Shown: positions 15,149 to 22,376 of the stretch, one piece after another
Layout of the letters: each line of letters opens with the position of its first letter
Position numbering within the stretch: the first letter of the stretch is position 1
DNA from: CAIZQW01 sp942493055
GTDB taxonomy: Bacteria; Verrucomicrobiota; Kiritimatiellia; RFP12; UBA1067
Assembly (NCBI GenBank): GCA_942493055.1
Contig: OW818680.1
Coordinates: forward strand, 248,001 to 312,000
Direction: 5' to 3'
DNA: 64,000 bases
Notes under the pieces: generated by a model
The model's database searches: none
The model's input: only the letters and a program-made list of their open reading frames with translations
Told to the model about the DNA's origin: nothing
Position numbers and translations under genes: made by a program

Positions 15149-16636
15149 CTACTTCGACCGGATACGCTCAAGGGCAGCTTGCATCTCCTTCACGCGCTCA
15201 GGATTCTGGGCTGCCACATTGTTGGTCTCGCTGAGGTCGGTTGCCAGGTTGTAAAGTTGCCCTGAGACAGGCTGCTGAGCAGTCTTGTTGAGAAGCTCCG
15301 ATTTGTTTTGCTTTTCACGCTTGGGTGATCTCTTCATTGCCAGAACATTTCCGGGAATATATTTCCAGGTGCCCTGGCGCAAGGCAAGCCCCAAGCCGTT
15401 ATTGTTTTGCTCGATCAGATACTCGCGAAGCGGCTTCTCCGTCTTCTCTCCGAGGAGGTGCGGCAGGACATTGACACTGTCAGGCCCCTCTTGTTCCGCA
15501 AGCTTTTGTCCTGTCAGCGCGGCAAACGATGCCATCAAGTCGATCTGGCAGACCAGAGCATCTGAGACGCCGGGTGCAACACGCTTGGGCCACGACACAA
15601 TGAACGGGACGCGCGTTCCGCCTTCATAGAGCGACCCCTTTGTGCCTCGAAGCACACCATTAAACGCATGTCCGTTATTGGTCTCAACTGTTCCGCTGTT
15701 GATCTTGTCAGGGCCGTTTGTATCCAGGATACCACCATTGTCACTCGAAAGAACAATCAGTGTCTTCTCCCGCAGCCCGAGCCGTTCAAGCGCATCGACA
15801 ATCTGCCCGACGGTCCAGTCAAACTCCATGATTGTATCGCCACGCGTGCCGCACTCGCTCTTTCCTTTGAATTGTGCATTCGGTACGCGCGGCACATGTA
15901 TGTTGTGTGTTGCCAGATAGAGGAAAAATGGCTTTTCCTTGCTGCGCTCAATAAAATCGATTCCCTTCTTCGCAATCACAAGAGACATCTCGTCATCCTT
16001 CCAGAGCGCTGCTTTCCCTCCGGTCTGTTTCCCGATGCGCGGAACTCCATTCACAAACGAATCCGGTGCGCCGCGTCCGACACTGTAATCCAGTATAATC
16101 GGATCTGCTGGATCCAGATTGACAACCTTCCGGTTTTCAACCCAGACGCAGGGGGTACGATCACCCGTAGCCGGAACAATCCAGGCATAGTCAAAACCGA
16201 TATCATTTGGCCCTGGTTTGATTTCGTCATTGTAATTTGTAGGCTTCTTGCCAAGACCTAAATGCCATTTACCGACAACAGCGGTTGCATAGCCAGAACG
16301 TTTCATGACCTGGGCGATCGTTGTGCGCCCCTCAGGAATAAGTAATCCTTCGATGCCACTTGCAATACCCGTGTTGGGCTGACGAAACGCATATTGGCCT
16401 GTCATGAAGGCAAAGCGTGACGGTGTGCAGACATTTGCAGCCGAGTGCCCATCTGTGAAGCGAAGGCCAGAAGCCGCTAAACGGTCGATATTGGGCGTCT
16501 TGACCTTTGTGGCACCATAGCAACTAAAATCGCCGTAGCCAATATCATCGGCGAGAATAAAGATGATGTTGGGCGTCTCAGCAGCAAAACCTGTGCAGGT
16601 CAGTAATAAACAGCTCAGCATGAGTTTTCGTTTCAT
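15149..16636 (-). CDS. Secreted sulfatase, Cys type (S1 family)
   Basis: 495 residues from the ATG at 16636 (AAAGGAAC upstream); the open frame extends further upstream inside the HEAT gene but without support. Signal peptide MKRKLMLSCLLLTCTGFAAE, then 'IIFILADDIGYGDFSCYG' with the metal-binding Asp pair, and the modification site C-T-P-S-R with Cys70, the residue converted to formylglycine. 'PFFLYLATHNIHVPR' and 'LSSDNGG' complete the family fold. It hydrolyses sulfate esters, probably on host or plant polysaccharide; the substrate is unknown. It overlaps the HEAT gene upstream by 59 bases in another frame. A maturation enzyme (FGE or anSME) is not in view. Confidence 0.92.
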   Translation of the reverse strand: MKRKLMLSCLLLTCTGFAAETPNIIFILADDIGYGDFSCYGATKVKTPNIDRLAASGLRFTDGHSAANVCTPSRFAFMTGQYAFRQPNTGIASGIEGLLIPEGRTTIAQVMKRSGYATAVVGKWHLGLGKKPTNYNDEIKPGPNDIGFDYAWIVPATGDRTPCVWVENRKVVNLDPADPIILDYSVGRGAPDSFVNGVPRIGKQTGGKAALWKDDEMSLVIAKKGIDFIERSKEKPFFLYLATHNIHVPRVPNAQFKGKSECGTRGDTIMEFDWTVGQIVDALERLGLREKTLIVLSSDNGGILDTNGPDKINSGTVETNNGHAFNGVLRGTKGSLYEGGTRVPFIVSWPKRVAPGVSDALVCQIDLMASFAALTGQKLAEQEGPDSVNVLPHLLGEKTEKPLREYLIEQNNNGLGLALRQGTWKYIPGNVLAMKRSPKREKQNKSELLNKTAQQPVSGQLYNLATDLSETNNVAAQNPERVKEMQAALERIRSK

Positions 16637-17081
16637 TTTTTGTTCCTTTGTTTTTCTGTAAGTTATGCACCTGTGCCGTCTCTTTCTGCTGCGCGGCGGC
16701 TTGAATCGCCTCCGCTGCTGCATGCGCAGCCTGTCGCACGTAATCCTTGAGGGTCGGTTGCTGGGCGAGATCGCGTAAATCCTGTAACAGACTAGCCCCA
16801 GCCTCGCCATACGCTTTTAAAGCTTTCAATGCATATTGCTGAACTTGCGGATGGGCATCGTGCAGCGCAAGTGGTGCAAGCGCGTTCACGGCCATCTCAG
16901 CATCTGCCCCGAAGCCGGAGAGCTTCCCAATGGCAGACGCAGAGAGTCGGCGGACCTCGGCAGATGGCATCTTGAGCATGGGGCATAGCTCTGCTAAGAC
17001 AGCAGGGTTTGTGCTACGTCCTAACTCCAACGCACGTTGGACTGCTGCGTGGTGTCCATCTTTATCCATAAAGCTGTTCAT
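16578..17081 (-). CDS. HEAT-repeat protein
   Basis: 167 residues, alpha-helical, with HEAT-type units of about 35 residues seen in 'SAEVRRLSASAIGKLSGFG' and 'HPQVQQYALKALKAYGEAG'. No signal peptide. HEAT repeats bind proteins; no specific partner is known. The start ATGA overlaps the DUF192 stop. The last 20 residues are poor in HEAT character and lie over the sulfatase ribosome-binding site and start (59-base overlap), so the protein may have been shorter originally. Confidence 0.75.
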   Translation of the reverse strand: MNSFMDKDGHHAAVQRALELGRSTNPAVLAELCPMLKMPSAEVRRLSASAIGKLSGFGADAEMAVNALAPLALHDAHPQVQQYALKALKAYGEAGASLLQDLRDLAQQPTLKDYVRQAAHAAAEAIQAAAQQKETAQVHNLQKNKGTKNETKTHAELFITDLHRFCC

Positions 17082-17431
17082 GTCCGTTGTTCTACTTTTT
17101 TCAGCTCGAGCGCATCACCGATGTGCAGATTGGAAAGGTCAAGACACCCTGCTTCAGATTCGACGACGCGCCGGCAGCTCCAACCGCCTGATACCCAGAA
17201 GCGTCCGGGCTTAACATCGCGAGCGATCTCGGTGATTTTGTTTTTTGAGTCGAGAAACACGACATCAATCGGAAACTTCATGCCGAGGGTGTGGATCGAT
17301 GAACAGGGGTCAATCACCATGGCCGTCTCCGCCCCTAGCGATCTGCGGCCCAGCAGGCCGCGCATACGCGCAAAGAGCGTTGTTGTAAGAATCACGTGAC
17401 GCGCATAGATCTGCTGGCCATGGTAAATCAT
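17078..17431 (-). CDS. DUF192 family protein
   Basis: 117 residues. The family signature is 'ARMRGLLGRRSL...AMVIDPCSSIHTLGMKFPIDVVFLD' (in pieces R-x-x-G-L-x-G-R, C-x-x-I-H-T-x-x-M-x-F-P-I-D-V-x-F-[LV]), followed by 'VKPGRFW' and 'VVESEAGCLD...IGDAL'. DUF192 proteins are small beta-rich proteins of unknown role, often secreted or envelope-linked; this one has no signal peptide. It lies 11 bases after queA and overlaps the HEAT gene by 4 (ATGA). Confidence 0.9.
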   Translation of the reverse strand: MIYHGQQIYARHVILTTTLFARMRGLLGRRSLGAETAMVIDPCSSIHTLGMKFPIDVVFLDSKNKITEIARDVKPGRFWVSGGWSCRRVVESEAGCLDLSNLHIGDALELKKVEQRT

Positions 17432-17442
17432 AATGATCGTCC

Positions 17443-18531
17443 TTAAAGAATCAGCATACAGTCGCCATAGCTGAAGAAACGGTAGTTGTGTTCAACAGCT
17501 TCTTGATAGGCCTTCAGAATAAGATCGCGCCCGGCCAGCGCACTGACCATCATGATGAGTGTTGATTGTGGCAGGTGAAAATTGGTCAACATGACATCGA
17601 CTACTTTGAAGTCATACGGCGGATAGATGAAAATCGAACTCGCCCCCTGAGCCGCGACCACCTGGCCATTATTTGCGGTCGCAATGGTCTCCAGTGTCCG
17701 GACGGTCGTACTGCCGACAGCCACGACACGACCGCCTTGGCGCTTGCAGGTGTCAATTGCGTCTGCTGTCTCCTGTGACACGGCGTAACGCTCAGGGTCC
17801 ATCTTGTGGTCTTCGACCGTGGCGCATTTCACAGGTTTAAAGGTGCCGGGGCCCACATGCAACGTCACCCATGCGCGGCTAACACCTTTGGCATCAAGCT
17901 CGGAAAAGATCGCGTCATTGAAGTGCAGGCCTGCTGTCGGTGCGGCAACAGCCCCTGTTTCACGCGCATAGATCGTCTGGTAGCGTTCGCGATCCAGCCG
18001 TTCCTGCGCGGCATCCGCTCCTTTGCGATGAATATAGGGCGGGACAGGCGTATGCCCATAGTGGTGCAGCAACTCCATCAGGGGGCGCCTGACATAGAAG
18101 AGGGCCGTACAGACACCGTCCCCCGTGCGTTCAAGAATATGGGCTTCGATCTCGCCCTCAGCGAAGCGCGCGACGAGACCTGCGCGCACGGCGCGGCCTG
18201 ACCCGCTGATGCATGACCAGCAGGTTGTTTCAGCGTTTTGCAGAACAGCATCGACTGTTTGCGGTAGCGGCAAGGGATCGGTCAGCAGCAGTTCAACAGC
18301 CCCCCCTGTGTCTGCCCAGACCCCTTGCAGTCGCGCTGGAAAAACCTTGGTGTCGTTTAAGACCAGGAGATCGGGCGCCTTCAGGTACTCGGGCAGATCC
18401 CGCACCATGCGATGTTCGATGCAGCCGCTCTGGCGATGGAGCACCATCATACGGGACATGCCACGCATCGGAAGCGGCTCTTGTGCAATCCGTTCGCCTG
18501 GGAGATTATAATTAAAGTCAGAGGTTAGCAT
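17443..18531 (-). CDS. queA: S-adenosylmethionine:tRNA ribosyltransferase-isomerase
   Basis: 362 residues, family length. It transfers the ribosyl part of SAM to 7-aminomethyl-deazaguanine in tRNA to make epoxyqueuosine. Family landmarks are 'FNYNLPGERIAQEPL' at the N-terminus, 'NDTKVFPARLQG', 'PPYIHR', 'ERYQTIYARETGAVAAPTAG' (Y-Q-T-V/I-[YF]-A), 'HVGPGTF', and a C-terminal 'TNFHLPQSTLIMMVSALAG'. It follows the preceding Bat-like gene by 4 bases, so it is probably part of that long transcript, although functionally unrelated. Confidence 0.95.
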   Translation of the reverse strand: MLTSDFNYNLPGERIAQEPLPMRGMSRMMVLHRQSGCIEHRMVRDLPEYLKAPDLLVLNDTKVFPARLQGVWADTGGAVELLLTDPLPLPQTVDAVLQNAETTCWSCISGSGRAVRAGLVARFAEGEIEAHILERTGDGVCTALFYVRRPLMELLHHYGHTPVPPYIHRKGADAAQERLDRERYQTIYARETGAVAAPTAGLHFNDAIFSELDAKGVSRAWVTLHVGPGTFKPVKCATVEDHKMDPERYAVSQETADAIDTCKRQGGRVVAVGSTTVRTLETIATANNGQVVAAQGASSIFIYPPYDFKVVDVMLTNFHLPQSTLIMMVSALAGRDLILKAYQEAVEHNYRFFSYGDCMLIL

Positions 18532-18535
18532 GGGG

Positions 18536-19807
18536 TCACTTTACATTGAGAGGTGCATATTCAATCCAGCCCCGGTGGCCATTGGCGTCGATACGCTTCC
18601 AAGAGCCGGCTGTTTCAAGGGGCATCACTTTTGCTCCTGGCTGAAGAACAAAGAGTGTCCTTGCGCCTCGCGAAGGTGCGAACCGCACGGTGGTTATCGC
18701 ATTCAGATCAAGCACGCGTTGCGTTTCCATCTTGCGTGCATAATAGCCCAGCGCAATTCCAAGACCAACAAGAAGAAGCGCCAGTAAGACGCCCAGCCGT
18801 GTATGTGCTCCGTAGCATTGGAAAAAGATGAAGCACGCAAGCAACAGGGCAATCCCGGGAATGAGCAGATGAAGGTAGTCATGAATTCCCTTGTTCACCT
18901 GTTCAAGGGTAACCCCCTGCCCTACACCGACAGCAGAAAGCGGGGGCGTTGATGTGTCAATCACGCGAACCGCTGTTTCCGCAAGCTTCGTTTGTTTTTC
19001 GGTAAAGGTGATTTTAAAGGGCCCGGCTTTCGAGACTTCAAAGGTGCGCGACTCCGGATTAAAGTAGGAGAATGAAATTTCGCCGATCTCCGTTGCATTC
19101 GTTGATTGAGGAATATAGATCTGCTCCGCACGAAGAAGCGCCATCTCGCGCGTCAATTCTTTTAACGGATAGATCTTGAAACCATCTGCTCTCCTCGGGA
19201 CAGGCACAGTTGCCGGACGCAAATCACCTTCACCGTCCACCCAGGTGGTCAGTGTCAGAATATCGCCTGGTTGAGCAACTGAAGAGGAGAGCTTTGAATG
19301 AACCGTAAACTTTCCAACAGCCCCGCTAAAGTTTGCAGGTTTCCCCACTTCGGGCAAGGCCTGAATCCGCAAGACAAAGGGCTCAACTTCACACTGCACA
19401 TGTCGTGAGACAAATGAGGAAAAGAAGCCACCCCCTGTGCGCTCGACAAGTTGGCATTGCAAACGCGTACGTATAGGATGCTCGCCAACGCCAGTCGCTT
19501 GTCCGATGGATATAAAACGCAGGACATCTACCGTTGTTTTTCCACCATCAACTTTACGTTGAATTTTAGCCAAAGGTTCAAAATTGCCGAGAGTAAAGAG
19601 TCCGGCATTCATGGTAAAGTCTGTAAATTGAGGGTTCTGTACTTCGCCTCCGACAGTCAGTTCCACTTCAACAAAAAGCTCAAAGGACTGGTTGACGAAA
19701 ATATGTTCCGGCTTGGTTAGAAAACGGGCCGTCCTGATTTCGGCTGCCGAGGTCCATAGCGGCAAGGAGAGTAACATGGCGCATACGAGTTTGGATAAAT
19801 AGTTCAT
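18536..19807 (-). CDS. BatD-like protein with C-terminal SH3-like domain
   Basis: 423 residues from the ATG at 19807 (signal peptide MNYLSKLVCAMLLSLPLWTSAA). Extracytoplasmic immunoglobulin-like region (about 22-300) with the BatD-type phrase 'VFVNQSFELFVEVELTVGG', two membrane helices (about 320-370, 'LLIPGIALLLACFIFF'), and a C-terminal bacterial SH3-like domain ('GARTLFVLQPGAKVMPLE...W'). It is the second BatD-type protein of the operon. ATG and previous stop overlap as ATGA. SH3-like domains usually bind proteins or cell wall; the partner is unknown. Confidence 0.75.
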   Translation of the reverse strand: MNYLSKLVCAMLLSLPLWTSAAEIRTARFLTKPEHIFVNQSFELFVEVELTVGGEVQNPQFTDFTMNAGLFTLGNFEPLAKIQRKVDGGKTTVDVLRFISIGQATGVGEHPIRTRLQCQLVERTGGGFFSSFVSRHVQCEVEPFVLRIQALPEVGKPANFSGAVGKFTVHSKLSSSVAQPGDILTLTTWVDGEGDLRPATVPVPRRADGFKIYPLKELTREMALLRAEQIYIPQSTNATEIGEISFSYFNPESRTFEVSKAGPFKITFTEKQTKLAETAVRVIDTSTPPLSAVGVGQGVTLEQVNKGIHDYLHLLIPGIALLLACFIFFQCYGAHTRLGVLLALLLVGLGIALGYYARKMETQRVLDLNAITTVRFAPSRGARTLFVLQPGAKVMPLETAGSWKRIDANGHRGWIEYAPLNVK

Positions 19808-20406
19808 CTTATCATCTCCTGTAATACAGTCGTGATGACAGACGCAGTAAAGATCAGACATGTAACACCACCCACAAACATGCCGGTCTCGGACAAACTG
19901 GCCAACGCGTGTATTTTACGATGATGCATGATGAGCCGCACTAAAAGACCTCCCCAGAAGAATAGCCAGCCCACAAGCGCGATCCGCGTGCGCATCTGAC
20001 AGGGAAGTGAATAGTGCCAGAAGAGTGCAGTCCTGATCCAGGGCAACTCGTTTTTCTGCTGTCCTGTCTGCTTCGAGAGGGCCGCCAAGAGCCCCTGCCT
20101 GACTTCAGGCGTTGTCCCCACATATCGTTCAGCCCGCGTAAAGAGGGCACTCGCGCGAGATCCCTCTCCGGCCATCACCTGAACACTCGCGAGATTCATC
20201 AAGAGCGGCGCCGTGACGACACCATCCGCCAGCAGACGGTTATAGGTGGATGCGGCTTTGGCATACTCTTCTGGCTTTGTCGCTGAAGCGGCCTGGGTAT
20301 TAGCCTGTTCCCATAAGAACTGACGCGTAGAATATTCTGCACAGAGGTTGAGTGCACAGCAACTGGCTGCGAGAAAAATAAGCGAGATGGATTGTCTTAT
20401 ACGCAT
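19804..20406 (-). CDS. BatE-like TPR protein with two C-terminal membrane helices
   Basis: 200 residues. Signal peptide (MRIRQSISLIFLAASCCA, followed by LNLCAEYS), short TPR-like helical region (EYAKAASTYNRLLADG; VTAPLLMNLASVQVMAGE), and two membrane helices at the C-terminus (about 140-195). This matches BatE, which combines TPR with membrane segments. It overlaps batD by 10 bases upstream and the BatD-like gene by 4 downstream, so coupling is likely. Confidence 0.7.
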   Translation of the reverse strand: MRIRQSISLIFLAASCCALNLCAEYSTRQFLWEQANTQAASATKPEEYAKAASTYNRLLADGVVTAPLLMNLASVQVMAGEGSRASALFTRAERYVGTTPEVRQGLLAALSKQTGQQKNELPWIRTALFWHYSLPCQMRTRIALVGWLFFWGGLLVRLIMHHRKIHALASLSETGMFVGGVTCLIFTASVITTVLQEMIR

Positions 20407-22364
20407 TTGACCACCTCCTGATCAACCTTGGCGAGTGTGTCCACTAAAGCTTTTGCGGTCTCTGCGATTGAGACGCGCGCATCCGGACGGTACATGGCTT
20501 CATCAAGCTGTCCCAGACACGAGCGGACCTCTTGTGCCACATCTGATGGAATCCCTCTCGTCAGAAGTGCTTCATAAGCATCTCCTGCGGTTAAGGCTGT
20601 GCCGGAAGCAAGCCCGAGGCGCTCAGCAAGATACTGACGTGCCACACCCGCCAGCGTTGCGGAATCCTTGGCCGCGCGGCACCCCGAGCGCGCACGACGC
20701 AGCGCTCCAGAGGTGCGGTTGAATTCCCGCAGGCTTCGCACAAACCGTATACAAGGTGGCACCAGTGAAACAAGCAAAAAGACCAGAGGCCCAGCGAATA
20801 GAAGGATCAGCATTGTTTTCAGCGGAGGCAACAGAGAGTCATTATTTTCCGCAAGGGGAACAACCGTAATTCCGCACGGCAGGATCTCCGCCTCTTCATT
20901 TGAAGCGGAAGCGCTCGCGGACCCTGTCTGTGTTGCGGTTGCAATTTGCGTGGTGGGCTTGGCCTGTATCGGAATCGGCAGGGTTTTCAAAACAGAATAG
21001 GCTTTCTGTTCGGAATCATAATATCCGATTTTGATGGGCGGAAACTCGAGTGTACCTTCGCGCAAGGGACGGACGCGATAGGTGAAACGCTTTCCATTCG
21101 GAAGCGTCTCTGCTTTTGCATTGTCGTCATACACACGGAAATCTTTTGTCAACTCAGGCTGCAACCCCAGAATGGGCGTTCGCATGTTTGAAATGCTGAC
21201 GCCTCCTGTGATTTCAAGTGTCAAGGTCAGGGGGTCACCGACTTTACAGGTTGTTGCATCCAGCGCTGCCTTGGCTTCTACATTTCGTCCGACAGCGCCG
21301 ATAAAGCACTCAGGACGTCCATCATCCGGGGGTGGCGTCACGCGCACAGTGACCGCCGGACCGATGGTATACACTTCCTGCGGTACGGCTTGGCGCGTAT
21401 CGGAAACGCCTGAAATGATATTCCCTTTGAAGGTAATCGGGCCGAAGGTGAAGTCGCCCTCTTTTCTTGGCGTATAGGATAAAGAAAGGGTGTATTCGCG
21501 ATAAGACTTTCCGTTAATTTTTATTCGCTTCACTGGAAATCTAAAGCGGATGGGGCGGGACGCAAGCGGATCTTCACCAAAGAACGCGCCAAAGCCCATC
21601 ATGCCTTCGCTCTTGTAGTTATTAATCGAGAAGCTGGCTTGTCGTCCGCTCTGATCAATAAGGCCGTTCAAAAGCTGATTTAAATCAGGCCCCTTGAGGC
21701 CAGCCTCCTGTTGGCGGTTTATTTCGAGAAAATCAGCGCTAACATGAGGTGGAGCATTAGGAAAAAGAGGCTCATTTTCTGCTGAAAAGGGCTCTGGCAG
21801 ATCAGCAACAGCAATGGAAAGCGTGACAGTAAAAGGTTCCTCGACCAGGATTGAGGTTGAAGAGGCTTGAACCTTGACAATGACAAAACTCTGAGGCTCA
21901 ACCCCTGCGACGTCAATCGTAACGCCAGGATGCGTATACGTCTTGCCGCCGACAATCAGCCGGACAGGTCCTGCCTGAAAACGGCCTTTTTCTTTTGGTG
22001 TGATCTGATAGGCAAAGGTCCGGCCTTCGTAGGACTCGCGTGTCATGCGGCCATTAATGATGGAGATGCTGGAGCGCGTGTTGCTGTGAGACCCGAGCAA
22101 TTGGATATCAGCGTTCCCTACGCCTGAAAGATCCGGTGTCGGTAAGCCTCTGTCAGCACCTTCCACAGCAATATTGAGATTGACGCTCTCGCCTAAAAAG
22201 ATCTTCTGACGCGACGCGGAAACATTCAGGTTAATGTCAGCAGCGAACAACGTGTTCAGCGGAAAAGATAAAAGGAGCGCCAGGCACGCGATTTTCCCCA
22301 ACATAAACTGGAGACATCGATTACCTATAAAGTGTAGCTGAACTTTTAACGTTTCACCTTTCAC
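20397..22364 (-). CDS. BatD, oxygen-tolerance/VWA-complex protein
   Basis: Up to 655 residues. The first codon is GTG at 22364; an ATG at 22304 gives a cleaner signal peptide (MLGKIACLALLLSFPLNTLFA, then AD) and may be the real start. Family phrases: 'VSASRQKIFLGESVNLNI', 'SYEGRTFAYQITPKEKGRF' and 'GDPLTLTLEITGGVS' fit the successive Ig-like domains of BatD; a membrane helix follows at about 530-550, then a cytoplasmic helical tail. BatD works with BatA/B VWA proteins and MoxR; its biochemical task is unknown. The short space before it has the word repeat at 22351-22370. Confidence 0.85.
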   Translation of the reverse strand: MKGETLKVQLHFIGNRCLQFMLGKIACLALLLSFPLNTLFAADINLNVSASRQKIFLGESVNLNIAVEGADRGLPTPDLSGVGNADIQLLGSHSNTRSSISIINGRMTRESYEGRTFAYQITPKEKGRFQAGPVRLIVGGKTYTHPGVTIDVAGVEPQSFVIVKVQASSTSILVEEPFTVTLSIAVADLPEPFSAENEPLFPNAPPHVSADFLEINRQQEAGLKGPDLNQLLNGLIDQSGRQASFSINNYKSEGMMGFGAFFGEDPLASRPIRFRFPVKRIKINGKSYREYTLSLSYTPRKEGDFTFGPITFKGNIISGVSDTRQAVPQEVYTIGPAVTVRVTPPPDDGRPECFIGAVGRNVEAKAALDATTCKVGDPLTLTLEITGGVSISNMRTPILGLQPELTKDFRVYDDNAKAETLPNGKRFTYRVRPLREGTLEFPPIKIGYYDSEQKAYSVLKTLPIPIQAKPTTQIATATQTGSASASASNEEAEILPCGITVVPLAENNDSLLPPLKTMLILLFAGPLVFLLVSLVPPCIRFVRSLREFNRTSGALRRARSGCRAAKDSATLAGVARQYLAERLGLASGTALTAGDAYEALLTRGIPSDVAQEVRSCLGQLDEAMYRPDARVSIAETAKALVDTLAKVDQEVVKCV

Positions 22365-22376
22365 CTTTTCGCTAGA

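Noticed and set aside
22351..22370. Word repeat GTTTCACCTTTCACC before batD as an operator
   Set aside because: It fits the iterated-word class and overlaps the GTG start; no inverse arm or promoter nearby.
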